The notes beneath the pieces were generated by a model that worked only from the letters and a program-made list of their open reading frames with translations, searched no databases and was not told the origin of the DNA. The translations under genes were made by a program, and so were the position numbers. This document shows positions 1 through 8,619 of a DNA stretch of 64,000 bases, piece by piece. The stretch covers positions 988,778 to 1,052,777 of the forward strand of contig CAWBXV010000002.1 of NCBI GenBank assembly GCA_963792875.1. The letters are read 5' to 3'. Origin of the DNA: JAHEGP01 sp963792875 (lineage in GTDB: Bacteria; Pseudomonadota; Gammaproteobacteria; Pseudomonadales; JAHEGP01). How positions within the stretch are numbered: position 1 is the first letter of the stretch; every line of letters begins with the position of its first letter.

Positions 1-178
1 TGGCCGCCTTGCCGATATGCCCCTTGCCGGTCGGGTCGAACGGCGAGGCGCCCACCGGGTCGGCCAGCACGGCGTCGTCGGCATAGAGGTCCAGCCAGGC
101 CTGCCTGTCGCCGGCCATGGCATGGCGTATGGAGTTCATGTTGGCCTGTACCGCCGGGTGCTCGGGTGTTGCGTTCAT
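1..178 (-). CDS. SnoaL/NTF2-like protein, N-terminal part (cut by window start)
   Basis: The visible 59 residues start MNATPEHPAVQANMNSIRHA and run through a WLDLYADDAVLADPVG segment, which is the usual first helix and strand of SnoaL/NTF2-like (ketosteroid isomerase fold) proteins. The ATG at 178 has a GGAG ribosome binding site 8 bases upstream. The rest of the gene lies outside the window, so the catalytic residues cannot be checked. Such proteins are small isomerases, hydrolases or dehydratases acting on hydrophobic ligands; the substrate here is unknown. It lies 24 bases downstream of the GAPDH gene on the same strand and may be its co-transcribed neighbour. Confidence 0.7.
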   Translation of the reverse strand, partial: MNATPEHPAVQANMNSIRHAMAGDRQAWLDLYADDAVLADPVGASPFDPTGKGHIGKAA

Positions 179-201
179 GTCGCTGCTCCAGGTTTGGCGG
201 G

Positions 202-1215
202 TTATCGCGCAGGCTGCTGCCAGCGGGCAAGCTTCCCGATCAGATCGCAGACGCGGTTTGAGTAGCCCCACTCGTTGTCGTACCAGTTGAGGGTCTTGAC
301 GAAGCGGCCCGCGGCCACGGTCGTGAAGGCCGGGTCGTAGATGGAGGAGTGGGGGTTGCCGATGATGTCCGAGGATACCACCGGCCGGTCGAGGTACTGC
401 AGAATGCCGGCCATCCGGGCGCCCGCCGCGGCTTCGCGCACGGCACCGTGAATGTCGTCGACAGTGACATCGCGCTGCAGCTCGACAAACAGGTCGACCA
501 CCGAGCCATCCGGCACCGGCACGCGGGCGGCGATGCCGTCGAGCCTGCCCTTGAGTTCGGGCAGCACCTTGCCGACCGCCTTGGCGGCCCCGGTCGAGGT
601 GGGAATGATGTTGGCGGCGGCCGCCCGGCTGCGCCGCCAATCCGAATGCGGCACGTCGGCCAGGCGCTGGTCGTTGGTATAGGCGTGCACGGTGTTGATC
701 AGGCCCTCGACGATGCCGAAGCGCTGGTGCAGCACCAGCGCCATGGGCGCCAGGCAGTTGGTCGTGCAGCTGGCATTGGAGATGATGCGGTGTTCCGGCT
801 GCAGCCCGTCGTCGTTGACGCCCAGCACGACGGTGTAGTCGATGTCGTCCTTGGCGGGCACGGTGAGTATGGCCCGGCGCGCGCCGGCGGCCAGGTGCTG
901 GGCGATCTGGTCGCGCCTGCGCAGGGCGCCGGTGGCCTCCACCACCACGTCGACGCCCAGTTCACTCCAGGGCAGCTTCGCGGGGTCGCGCTCCATCAAC
1001 ATGCGCACCGTGTTGCGGGGCGTGACGAGGCTGCCGTCGGCCAGCGCCAGGGATTGTTCGTATTCCCCCATCACCGAGTCGTGCTGCAGCAGGTAGCGCA
1101 GCACCTCGTGGTCGAACAGATCGTTGATGGCGACGATCTCCACGTCCGGGCGCTGATCGAGAATCCGGAACACGCAGCGGCCGATGCGGCCGAAACCATT
1201 GATCGCGACTCTCAT
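202..1215 (-). CDS. gap: Type I glyceraldehyde-3-phosphate dehydrogenase
   Basis: A 337-residue NAD(P)-dependent GAPDH of glycolysis/gluconeogenesis. The N-terminus has the Rossmann motif INGFGRIGR. The catalytic motif SNASCTTNC lies near residue 151, the catalytic His in NTVHAYTNDQ follows, then the phosphate-binding NIIPTSTGAAKAV and the C-terminal NWYDNEWGYSNR signature. All key residues are present, so this copy should be active. The ATG (MRVAINGFG) overlaps the TGA of the upstream GAPDH-like gene by 4 bases (ATGA), which implies translational coupling. An open frame continues upstream of this ATG but only overlaps the neighbouring gene and is not part of the family. Confidence 0.96.
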   Translation of the reverse strand: MRVAINGFGRIGRCVFRILDQRPDVEIVAINDLFDHEVLRYLLQHDSVMGEYEQSLALADGSLVTPRNTVRMLMERDPAKLPWSELGVDVVVEATGALRRRDQIAQHLAAGARRAILTVPAKDDIDYTVVLGVNDDGLQPEHRIISNASCTTNCLAPMALVLHQRFGIVEGLINTVHAYTNDQRLADVPHSDWRRSRAAAANIIPTSTGAAKAVGKVLPELKGRLDGIAARVPVPDGSVVDLFVELQRDVTVDDIHGAVREAAAGARMAGILQYLDRPVVSSDIIGNPHSSIYDPAFTTVAAGRFVKTLNWYDNEWGYSNRVCDLIGKLARWQQPAR

Positions 1216-2231
1216 GCGCTTGCCTCCGCCTGGGGAAGATCCTGGTAAAGCCTCGCCACCTCGAGCAGGCGCCGGGCGTGGCTGAGCTCTTCGTACCATG
1301 CCAGCGTCTTGATCATGCGCCGGCCCGCCTTGAGCGTCCCCTGCAGGTCGAAGATGACGGAGTGGCGGCTGCCGAGGACGTCGGAGGACACGATGGGGTC
1401 GTGGGCGATGGTGACGAGCCCGGGGTACTGCTCCGCCGCCTCGAGGAATGCCTGGTTGACGTCGTCCACCGTGACATCGGGCGAGCGCATCACGGCGCTC
1501 AGGTCGAGCAGCGAGCCGCGCTGCACCGGCACGTTGAGGGCATAGCCGCTGAGTCTGCCCTGGAAGCGGGGCAGCGTGGCCGCCACCCAGCGCGGCGAAG
1601 CGTTGTCGTTGGGGATGATATTGGCCGCCGAGCGGCTGCGGCGGAAGTCCTGCCGCGCCTGATCCAGGGCCGGCTGGTCGCTGGTATACGCGTGCACCGA
1701 GGTCATGCTCGCCGTCTCCAGACCCAGGGCCTGGTCGATAATGGTCAGACACAGCGCCAGCGCCGTGGTCGTCGACGAGCCGGCCGAGATCAGCCGGTCG
1801 TCGGGGCTCGCGCTGTGCAGGTTGATGCCCGGAATCAGCAGGCGGTCCAGCGCCTCCTCGGGCAGGCTGCTGGTGATGACGCGGGGCGCGCCGGCGGCCA
1901 GGTGCGGGCTCAGCGTGGCCCGGCTGTGAAAGGCGCGGGTGGCGTCGATCACCACATCGACGTCGAACACGTCCCAGGGCGGTTCGCCCGGCTTGTCGCT
2001 GCTCAGCATGCGCGTGCGGAAGCGATCGTTGACGAGGTAGTTGCCGTCCAGTCGGACGGGGGCGGCGCGCTGGTGGTCGCTGACCAGGAGGTAGTGCAGT
2101 ACCTCGGACCTGCCGATGTCCGCGACCGCGGCGACCACTACGTCGTCGCTCTGCGCAGCGAGTCGATAGATCTGCCGCCCCACCTGGCCAAAGCCCATAA
2201 TGCCGATCCGCAATACGCCTTGTTGCGCCAT
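1212..2231 (-). CDS. GAPDH-like protein lacking the catalytic cysteine
   Basis: A 339-residue GAPDH homologue with Rossmann motif IGIMGFGQVGR, HAYTSDQ, SRSAANIIPN, VSSDVLGSRHS and KTLAWYEEL in the family order. At the active-site position it reads SAGSSTTTA where true enzymes have SNASCTTNC: the nucleophilic Cys is Ser, and the second Cys of the motif is Ala. The family Asn in WYDNE is also changed to Glu. It therefore cannot form the thioacyl intermediate and is probably a pseudoenzyme or has another chemistry. The start at 2231 (MAQQGVLRIG) is chosen because a TATACT -10-like box overlaps the alternative start at 2273. It is the promoter-proximal gene of the operon with gap. Confidence 0.85.
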   Translation of the reverse strand: MAQQGVLRIGIMGFGQVGRQIYRLAAQSDDVVVAAVADIGRSEVLHYLLVSDHQRAAPVRLDGNYLVNDRFRTRMLSSDKPGEPPWDVFDVDVVIDATRAFHSRATLSPHLAAGAPRVITSSLPEEALDRLLIPGINLHSASPDDRLISAGSSTTTALALCLTIIDQALGLETASMTSVHAYTSDQPALDQARQDFRRSRSAANIIPNDNASPRWVAATLPRFQGRLSGYALNVPVQRGSLLDLSAVMRSPDVTVDDVNQAFLEAAEQYPGLVTIAHDPIVSSDVLGSRHSVIFDLQGTLKAGRRMIKTLAWYEELSHARRLLEVARLYQDLPQAEASA

Positions 2232-2263
2232 AGCCTTACTCTGTCTGTTCGTTTCGGTGCGCA

Positions 2264-2269
2264 AAGTAT
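2264..2269 (-). promoter_or_regulatory. Possible -10 box of GAPDH operon
   Basis: On the minus strand TATACT (5 of 6 matches to TATAAT) lies 32 bases upstream of the chosen start at 2231. No good -35 is visible at 17 bases. The box is the main argument for the downstream start codon. Confidence 0.35.
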
Positions 2270-2459
2270 ACATAGTCCCGCGCCGGAGTGGGCGATTCCT
2301 CGGCCCCTGGCCGGTCGCTCACCGGGCGCTCCGGCCGCGCCCTGGCGCAGCTTCCGGGCTATGCTTTGACGAGGCCGGCGGGACTTGCCGGGGGCGCGCC
2401 CTGCTGTGGGGCGGCGCAGCCGTGGCTGCTCTGGTCTGGCGGCGCTCGATGCCGGTCAC

Positions 2460-2465
2460 TATACT
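2460..2465 (+). promoter_or_regulatory. Possible -10 box of outer-membrane protein gene
   Basis: TATACT lies 29 bases before the ATG at 2495, a spacing that suits a short leader. No clear -35 is seen. The rest of the 263-base gap between the divergent genes shows nothing else recognisable. Confidence 0.35.
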
Positions 2466-2494
2466 CCCGCACAGGTTGTTAGAAGAGACACGCG

Positions 2495-3094
2495 ATGTTC
2501 AAAGTAGCTAGATACCTGAAAATCGGCGCGATCGGCCTGCTGCCCTCAGCGGCGATGGCGGTCGATCTGACACTGCTGGCGGGTCTGCAGGCGAACGGCG
2601 ATTTCGAAGACACGGCCACCGATGAGAATATCGGGGTGCAGGACGGCGCGGCTTTCGCGGTCGCGCTGGACTTTCCTCTCAATGGCAGCCCCACCGAGCG
2701 CCTGGGGCTCTATCTGGGTCATCAGGCCACGCGCTTTGCGTCCGATGCGCAACTGTCTGACAGGGATCTGGGCATCACGCACCTGCACTTTACTGCCATG
2801 TCGCTGTGGCCCAACGGCCGCTGGGAGCCCTTCCTGCTGCTGGGCCTGGGCGTGGCGTACTTCAGCCCCGATGACAGCACGCTCGACGCCGACACCTTCG
2901 TGTCCGGGCAGATCGCCGGCGGCACCAGCCTGAAGGTCACCGAGCGCTTTCTGCTGCGGTTCGGCGCGCGCTGGCTGCCGACCTTCTTCGACGGCGGCGG
3001 CGCGGTATTCTGCAATGGCAGCTGCACCATCGCGGTGAAGTCCCAGGTCTGGAGCCAGGGCCTGGTGGATGTGGGCCTGCAGTTCCGCTTCTGA
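2495..3094 (+). CDS. Small outer-membrane beta-barrel protein
   Basis: The 199-residue product has a signal peptide ending near AMA-VDL (residue 22), then alternating hydrophobic strands, and ends in QFRF, the terminal aromatic typical of outer-membrane barrels inserted by BamA. Segments such as WEPFLLLGLGVAYFS and LLRFGARWLPTFF fit the outer membrane protein beta-barrel (OmpW/OprF-like) domain of about 8 strands. The start follows TTAGAAGAGACACGCG, a usable binding site. No substrate or function can be read from the sequence. It is convergent with the phosphate transporter, 18 bases away. Confidence 0.7.
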   Translation: MFKVARYLKIGAIGLLPSAAMAVDLTLLAGLQANGDFEDTATDENIGVQDGAAFAVALDFPLNGSPTERLGLYLGHQATRFASDAQLSDRDLGITHLHFTAMSLWPNGRWEPFLLLGLGVAYFSPDDSTLDADTFVSGQIAGGTSLKVTERFLLRFGARWLPTFFDGGGAVFCNGSCTIAVKSQVWSQGLVDVGLQFRF

Positions 3095-3112
3095 TGCCGC
3101 TCCAGGGCCTGG

Positions 3113-4678
3113 CTAGAAGATGATGTTCAGCACGTAGAACACGGCGGCGCTCAAGCTCGCCGCGGCCGGCAGGGTCACTATCCAGGCCAGGGCGATGGGT
3201 TTCATGAGACCCCAGTTGGCGTCGTGGTTGACGATGCCGATGCCCAGCACCGCGCCGATCAGGATGTGGGTGCTGGATACCGGAATGCCGAAGGTGGTCG
3301 CCATCATGACCACCACCGCCGCCGCCAGCTCCGCCGTAAAGCCCGAGGCCGGGTGCATCTCGGCCAGGCGGGTGCCGACGGTCTTGATGACCTCCCTGCC
3401 GACAAACCACAAGCCTGAGATGAGCGCGACGGCGAACGCCAGCATGGCGATCGGCGGCACTGGCGCCTTCGAATGAATGGTCCCGTTCTGCAGTACGTCG
3501 AAAATGGCGGCGAACGGTCCGATGGCGTTGGCGATGTCGTTGGCGCCGTGGCTGAAGGCGAAACCCGAGGCGGTGAAAACCTGCATCCAGCTGAACAGCA
3601 GGAAGGTCGAGCGGGTGATGGAGCGCCCCTTGATGGTTCTGGAGAGAATGAAAGTGCCCATCCATACGCTCGCGCCGGCCATCAGCACGATCAGATAGTT
3701 CTGCATCGAGGACAGGGCGATATCCATGTGCTTCAGGCCCTTGAAGATGATCATGGAGGTGATCACCATGGCGCCTAGCGCGGCTATCGGCGGCACGTAG
3801 TTTTCGAGCGCCTTGCGCGCATTGATGTTGGATTTCCGCCGCTGCAGATGGTACAGCTCCCGGTAATAGTCCGATTCCAGGTCCTCGACGTTGAAGTCAT
3901 CGTCGGCGGTGGTCTGGGCGTCTCTGGCCATGGCGGCGTTGTAGTCGAGCTTTTCCGCGTCGCTCAGCGTCTCGAACTTCCTCTTGTGGCGCTTTTTCAG
4001 CGCCTTCTTCTTCGCCTTGATCTCCTTGAACTGCGACTCGATCTGCTCGTTGAAAACCAGGATGTGCCTCTTGATATAGAAGTACAGCAGGTAGGAGAAC
4101 AGTCCGCCCAGCACCGGCGACAGCACCCAGGACAGGGCGATGGTGCCGATCTTGTCCCAGTGCACCACGTCGAGCGCACCGTCGGTGCCGGTGGTGAGGA
4201 CGCCGAGGGCGATTGAGCTGCCCACGATGCCGCCGATGATGGAGTGCGTGGTCGAGACCGGCAGACCCCGGCGGCTGGCGAACAGCAGCCACACCGCGGC
4301 GGCCAGCAGCGCCGCCATCATGATATAGATGAATTTCCTGGGCTCCACGTCCATCGATGACAGGTCGACGATACCCGCGCGGATGGTGTTGGTCACTTCG
4401 CCGCCGGCGATCATGGCGCCGCTCACCTCGAACACGGCGGCGACCAGCAGGGCCTGCTTGATCGTGAGCGTGCCCGCGCCGACGCTGGTGCCGAACGAGT
4501 TGGCGACGTCGTTGCCGCCGATGTTGAAGGCCATGAAGAGGCCGAAGAGGGTGGCGACGACGAACAGCAGCGGGGCGTTGCCCGCGTTGCCCTGCAGGCC
4601 CCAGGACATGAAATAGGCCGTGGTGCCGGCCAGCAGCAGGCCGAAGAAGATGCTGACCCCGGGGATATTGCGCGGCAT
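3113..4678 (-). CDS. Inorganic phosphate transporter, PHO4/Pit family
   Basis: A 521-residue inner-membrane permease. It has the two inverted PHO4 signature repeats: GGNDVANSFGTSVGAGTLT in the N-terminal half and GANDIANAIGPFAAI in the C-terminal half, with about ten hydrophobic helices. A long charged cytoplasmic loop (residues about 215-285, rich in KKALKKRHKRK) separates the halves, as in PitA-like and eukaryote-like PHO4 proteins. It should import phosphate or metal-phosphate by proton or sodium symport. The ATG follows GGGACAGTGAC. No PhoU-like partner gene lies next to it and no Pho box was recognised in the 291-base divergent region upstream. Confidence 0.92.
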   Translation of the reverse strand: MPRNIPGVSIFFGLLLAGTTAYFMSWGLQGNAGNAPLLFVVATLFGLFMAFNIGGNDVANSFGTSVGAGTLTIKQALLVAAVFEVSGAMIAGGEVTNTIRAGIVDLSSMDVEPRKFIYIMMAALLAAAVWLLFASRRGLPVSTTHSIIGGIVGSSIALGVLTTGTDGALDVVHWDKIGTIALSWVLSPVLGGLFSYLLYFYIKRHILVFNEQIESQFKEIKAKKKALKKRHKRKFETLSDAEKLDYNAAMARDAQTTADDDFNVEDLESDYYRELYHLQRRKSNINARKALENYVPPIAALGAMVITSMIIFKGLKHMDIALSSMQNYLIVLMAGASVWMGTFILSRTIKGRSITRSTFLLFSWMQVFTASGFAFSHGANDIANAIGPFAAIFDVLQNGTIHSKAPVPPIAMLAFAVALISGLWFVGREVIKTVGTRLAEMHPASGFTAELAAAVVVMMATTFGIPVSSTHILIGAVLGIGIVNHDANWGLMKPIALAWIVTLPAAASLSAAVFYVLNIIF

Positions 4679-4969
4679 GTCACTGTCCCAGTCAAAGTTG
4701 TTATGCGCCCAGCCTGCGGGCGGGTTGTCCTGGCGGCCGATCTGGCGATCCGGCGGTGCGGTGCTGTGCTCACTGAGTCCAGATGGTTAGCTTGTCCTGC
4801 CTCGCCGCCAAAATCAAGACCGACCGCTGTGGCGCCTGCAGCAGTGACCCGGTCGGCGAGCGCCCCATAGGCGGGAGGTGCCAGCCGTTGTAGGATAGGG
4901 GGGCGAGGCAGTTGCTGCTGCCCGACTCTGAGAACGGCCAATAATAACTCACGCAGAGGAGAGTCAGTC

Positions 4970-6019
4970 ATGAAGCCTGCAGGTCAGATTGCGTTGATAG
5001 TGCTGTTGGGACTGGTCTGTGGTGCGGGGCGGGCGGAGATCCGCATGGGCCTGATCGGCGACAGCATGACCGATGAATACCTGCTCGCGCCCAACGCGGC
5101 CAGAACAGACCTCGCGGCCTACAGCTGGGTGCAGATCCTGGCCAGATTGCGGCCCGGGCAGTTCGATTTCGGCAGCTATCGCGCGCCCAAGGACTACTGG
5201 CCCGATCGGCGCGATGCCGGCTATGAGTACAACTGGGCCAAGGTCGGCGCGGCCGCCAGCGCCACCGCCCGCCTGCGCATTGCGCAGATCTGGCAGATGC
5301 GCACCAACAGCCCGTTCATGGGTTCTGCTTACCTCGATGAACAGGCGGAAGGCCTGGCGCCGTACATCGCCAGAGGCGAGGTGGATTATGCGTTCGTGGG
5401 GGCGGGCTCCAACGACTTCTTCTACCGCACCACCTCGTTCAGTCTGACCGGCAGCGCCAAGCCGCTCAAACAGCTCGATATCGACGCCATCTTTGTCGAG
5501 GACGTCGCGCACTCGGTGCTGCTGGCCGTGGATACGCTGCGCGCCGCCGGCGCTGTGAAGGTGATGATGGCGCTGATCCCGATGGGCACGGCTGAGGGTG
5601 GCGGCGGCTCGCCCGAGGTGCTGGCGGGCATCGCCGCCGCCAACGAGATACTGGCCGAGGGCGCCCGCCGGCGCGGCATCGCCACGGTCGACCTGTTCGG
5701 TTTCGCCCGGGACCCGGCGCGCAGCCGGCCCGACGGCAGCATCGTGATCGGCGACCGGGTGATTCCCTTCGACTCGGCCGCGACCGACGCCGACCTCGTG
5801 CCGCGGGGTACGCCGGGGGCCGGGGCCTGCAACTCCAAGGGGCTCTGTGCCGGGCCGCAGCACGTGCTGCGCTACCGTGCGGAGGACGGCCTGCACCCCA
5901 ACACGGTGATCCAGGGGCTGATGGCCAACGAGGTGCTCAAGGCCCTCAACGCGGCCTATGGCGCCGGTATCGAGCTGCTCACGGACGAGGAGATACTGGC
6001 GCTGACCGTGAATCAATGA
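4970..6019 (+). CDS. Exported SGNH/GDSL-family hydrolase
   Basis: A 349-residue protein with a signal peptide (MKPAGQIALIVLLGLVCGAGRAEI). Block I is LIGDSMTDE (nucleophile Ser near residue 31), block III VGAGSNDFF supplies the Asn, and DGLHPN near residue 305 supplies the Asp and His of the triad. The fold is that of secreted or periplasmic esterases, lipases and carbohydrate deacetylases. A strong GAGGAG site lies before the ATG. The gene stands alone, divergent from pit and followed by an SDR gene 122 bases downstream. Its substrate is unknown. Confidence 0.85.
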   Translation: MKPAGQIALIVLLGLVCGAGRAEIRMGLIGDSMTDEYLLAPNAARTDLAAYSWVQILARLRPGQFDFGSYRAPKDYWPDRRDAGYEYNWAKVGAAASATARLRIAQIWQMRTNSPFMGSAYLDEQAEGLAPYIARGEVDYAFVGAGSNDFFYRTTSFSLTGSAKPLKQLDIDAIFVEDVAHSVLLAVDTLRAAGAVKVMMALIPMGTAEGGGGSPEVLAGIAAANEILAEGARRRGIATVDLFGFARDPARSRPDGSIVIGDRVIPFDSAATDADLVPRGTPGAGACNSKGLCAGPQHVLRYRAEDGLHPNTVIQGLMANEVLKALNAAYGAGIELLTDEEILALTVNQ

Positions 6020-6073
6020 CGCTGCGCGGGTCCGTCGAACCCGGCATTTGTGCGTTTGCGCGTCAGGCTGGGC

Positions 6074-6079
6074 TATACT
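6074..6079 (+). promoter_or_regulatory. Possible -10 box before SDR gene
   Basis: TATACT in GGGCTATACTGCG lies 63 bases upstream of the SDR start. No -35 at a standard distance is evident, so only the -10 is proposed. Confidence 0.3.
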
Positions 6080-6141
6080 GCGCGGGCGCGGCGCCGCAAC
6101 GCCGGGGCGCGCAGTGATGAAGCATTCAGTGAGGAACGGAT

Positions 6142-6957
6142 ATGGCATTTCACGGCAAGGTGGCGCTGGTGACCGGCGGCGGCAGTGGCATGGGCAGGGA
6201 GTCGGCCTGGCGCCTGGCGGCAGCGGGTGCCACGGTAGCCATCGTCGACATGAACGAGGCCGGCCTGGAAGAGACCCGCGCGCGCTATCCGGAGCGCATT
6301 CACTGCTACCGCTGCGACGTGCGCGATGTCGAGCGCTGCGCCGAGCTGGTCGAGGCGGTGCGCAAGGCGCACGGCCCCATCGACCGGCTCACCCACGCCG
6401 CTGGCGTGATGCCCACCGGGCTGCTGGCGCAGGTGGGCGCGGAATCGATCAATCGCGGCATGGCGATCAATTATTTCGGCACGGTCAATATGGTGTCGGC
6501 GGTGCTGCCGGACATGCTGGCGCGCAACCGCGGCGATATCATCCTGTTCGGCTCCATGGCCGGAGACGTGCTCACCAACCATCTCGGCGCCTACTGTGCC
6601 AGCAAGGCGGCGGTCAATGCCTATGGCGAGATCCTCATCCACGAGCTCGAGCGCACCGACCTGCGGGTGCTGCTGGTGTGCCCGCCCATGGTCAACACGC
6701 CGCTGGTGGAGCAGGGCGCGGAGACCCGCCCACCCAGCGTGCAGTATGCGCTGGAGCGCCGGGATTCGCAGATGCTGACGCCCGAATTCATGGTGCAGGC
6801 GATCGAGCAGGCCATCGAGAAGGGCGTGCGCATCGTGCGGCCCGGCAACGCCAAGGTCATGGTCTGGCTGCGGCGCCACTTTCCGGGGCTGGTGTGGAAG
6901 ATCATCAAGCTGGCCAACAAGGATCGCAGCGTCGGTCAGGGCCAGACCGCCGCCTGA
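6142..6957 (+). CDS. SDR family NAD(P)-dependent oxidoreductase
   Basis: A 271-residue classical short-chain dehydrogenase. The cofactor motif TGGGSGMG is at residues 11-18, followed by IVDMNEAG (acidic residue at the end of strand 2, favouring NAD), HAAGVM for the NAG-like motif, the catalytic Ser in LFGSMAGD, and YCASK as the YxxxK pair. The C-terminus carries a membrane-proximal basic segment (MVWLRRHFPGLVWKIIKLANK). GAGG lies 8 bases before the ATG. The substrate cannot be deduced. It lies upstream of the molybdenum hydroxylase operon on the same strand but is separated from it by a hairpin. Confidence 0.9.
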   Translation: MAFHGKVALVTGGGSGMGRESAWRLAAAGATVAIVDMNEAGLEETRARYPERIHCYRCDVRDVERCAELVEAVRKAHGPIDRLTHAAGVMPTGLLAQVGAESINRGMAINYFGTVNMVSAVLPDMLARNRGDIILFGSMAGDVLTNHLGAYCASKAAVNAYGEILIHELERTDLRVLLVCPPMVNTPLVEQGAETRPPSVQYALERRDSQMLTPEFMVQAIEQAIEKGVRIVRPGNAKVMVWLRRHFPGLVWKIIKLANKDRSVGQGQTAA

Positions 6958-7014
6958 TGCCGGTACTTTTTGCTTTGCCACTGCGCGGCTAGCCATGGGC
7001 CGGCACGCTGACGC

Positions 7015-7039
7015 ATAATGGCGCACCATTATTGCGCCA
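7015..7039 (+). promoter_or_regulatory. Nested inverted repeats upstream of molybdenum hydroxylase operon
   Basis: ATAATGG-CGCA-CCATTAT (7015-7032) is a perfect 7-base inverted repeat, and TGGCGCA-CCATTAT-TGCGCCA (7019-7039) is a second perfect one sharing its bases. They lie 90 bases upstream of the FAD-subunit start, a position that suits a dimeric repressor or activator site. Confidence 0.4.
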
Positions 7040-7049
7040 TGGCGGTGGC

Positions 7050-7076
7050 GCCACTGCACAATGCGTGTGCAGTGGC
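7050..7076 (+). terminator. Strong hairpin between SDR and molybdenum hydroxylase genes
   Basis: GCCACTGCACA and TGTGCAGTGGC form a perfect 11-base stem with an ATGCG loop, followed by CGGGGTTTT. It could terminate the SDR transcript or be a leader structure or operator of the operon that starts at 7129. The weak T-run leaves this open. Confidence 0.4.
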
Positions 7077-7128
7077 CGGGGTTTTCCTGCCACCGCCTGC
7101 GGCGATACGCCATTCACGGGGATTTGCG

Positions 7129-8004
7129 ATGAAGCCAGCACCTTTCGATTACTACGCACCCGACACCATCCAGGACGCCGTGGGGCTGCTGGAAAGGCTC
7201 GAGGATGAGGGTGTCGAGGCGAAGATTATTGCGGGAGGGCAGAGCCTGACGCCCATGCTGAATCTGCGCGTGGCGCGGCCCGATGCGCTGGTCGACCTGC
7301 GCAGGGTCAAGGATCTGGCCTACATCCGCCAGGAGGGCGATGTCATCGCCATCGGCGCCATGACCAGCAAGAGCGACGCCGAGGATTCCGACCTCCTCCT
7401 CGCGCACAACCCCCTGTTCCAGCGCGCCAGCCACCTGATCGGCCACCGCCAGATTCGCAACCGCGGCACCGTGGGCGGCTCCTTCGCGCACGCCGACCCG
7501 GCTGCCGAATACGGCGCCGTCGCCATGGTGTGCGATATCGGGCTGAAGATCGTCGGCCCGGACGGCGAGCGCACCGTGCCCTCCGACGAGTTCTACGTCA
7601 CGTTCTTCACCACCGACATCGCCGCGACGGAGATTCTCACCGAAGTGCGCGTGCCGGCACTGCCCGCCGGTACCGGCTGGGCCATACAGGAGATCTGCCG
7701 GCGGGACGGTGACCTCGCCGTGGCCGGGGCAGCCGTGACCCTGCGCATCGACGATGGCTGCCTCAGCGACGTGCGCATCGGCCTGTTCGGCGTCAACGGC
7801 AGCCCCGGCCGGCTCGAGGCCGCAGAGGCGATGCTCGCCGGGCAGCAGCCCGAGGCGGCCCTGTTCGAGCGCGCCGGCAGGGCCGGGGCGGATTCGCTGC
7901 GGGAACCCATTACCGATGTGCACGGCACCGGCGAGTACCGCCGCCAGCTGGTGTCGGTGCTGGTGGCACGCTGCCTGGCAGAGGCCGTGGCGCGGCTGGT
8001 CTAG
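7129..8004 (+). CDS. Molybdenum hydroxylase FAD-binding subunit (CoxM-like)
   Basis: A 291-residue medium subunit of a xanthine dehydrogenase/CO dehydrogenase family enzyme. FAD-binding motifs are AGGQSLTPMLNLR near residue 32 and IRNRGTVGGSFAHADPAAE near residue 105, followed by the CO-dehydrogenase flavoprotein C-terminal domain. It passes electrons from the 2Fe-2S subunit to an acceptor. The ATG at 7129 (MKPAPFDYYAPDT) follows GGGGATTTGCG; residues upstream in the same frame do not belong to the family. It is the first gene of a three-gene operon in medium-small-large order. Confidence 0.93.
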   Translation: MKPAPFDYYAPDTIQDAVGLLERLEDEGVEAKIIAGGQSLTPMLNLRVARPDALVDLRRVKDLAYIRQEGDVIAIGAMTSKSDAEDSDLLLAHNPLFQRASHLIGHRQIRNRGTVGGSFAHADPAAEYGAVAMVCDIGLKIVGPDGERTVPSDEFYVTFFTTDIAATEILTEVRVPALPAGTGWAIQEICRRDGDLAVAGAAVTLRIDDGCLSDVRIGLFGVNGSPGRLEAAEAMLAGQQPEAALFERAGRAGADSLREPITDVHGTGEYRRQLVSVLVARCLAEAVARLV

Positions 8005-8066
8005 GCCGTCGCCGGGACCCGTATTGCGCGCACTTCGATAGTACAGCCAAATTCAGAGGATTTTTC

Positions 8067-8576
8067 ATGACGACACTGCAGCGAGTCAGCGTCACGGTCA
8101 ACGGGGTCGACTACGTCAGGGACGTGGAGCCCCGCATGTCGCTGGGCGATTTTCTACGCCACGAGCTGAGCCTGGTGGGGACGCACATCGGCTGCGAGCA
8201 CGGCGTGTGCGGCGCCTGTTCCATCCTGATCGACGGCAAGTCGGTGCGCTCCTGTCTGATGCTGGCCGTGCAGGCCGACGGCCTCGAACTGACCACCATC
8301 GAGGGGCTGCGGGACGGGGCGACCGGTCATTTGCACCCGATCCAGCAGGCTTTCGTGGAAGAGCACGGCATGCAGTGCGGCTTCTGCACGCCGGGCTTCA
8401 TCATCAGCACGGTGGAGCTGCTGCGCGACAACCCCGATCCCAGCGATGACGAGATCAAGGACGTGCTCGGCGGCAACCTCTGTCGCTGCACCGGCTACGA
8501 AACCATCCTGCGATCGGTGCGGCTGGCGTCGGCCAGGATGCAGGCTGGCAAGGCCTCTTCCCATTCCAGCGCTTGA
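8067..8576 (+). CDS. Molybdenum hydroxylase 2Fe-2S subunit (CoxS-like)
   Basis: A 169-residue small subunit with both 2Fe-2S clusters: the plant-ferredoxin type CEHGVCGAC...SC near residues 50-72, and the second cluster GFCTPG (about residue 111) with NLCRCTGYE (about residue 143). It relays electrons from the molybdenum centre to FAD. AGAGGATTTTTC precedes the ATG. It lies 62 bases after the FAD subunit and 43 bases before the large subunit. Confidence 0.95.
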   Translation: MTTLQRVSVTVNGVDYVRDVEPRMSLGDFLRHELSLVGTHIGCEHGVCGACSILIDGKSVRSCLMLAVQADGLELTTIEGLRDGATGHLHPIQQAFVEEHGMQCGFCTPGFIISTVELLRDNPDPSDDEIKDVLGGNLCRCTGYETILRSVRLASARMQAGKASSHSSA

Positions 8577-8619
8577 GGCCTGGCAAACCGCGCACGTGCC
8601 CTTTTGACGGAGACAAAGA

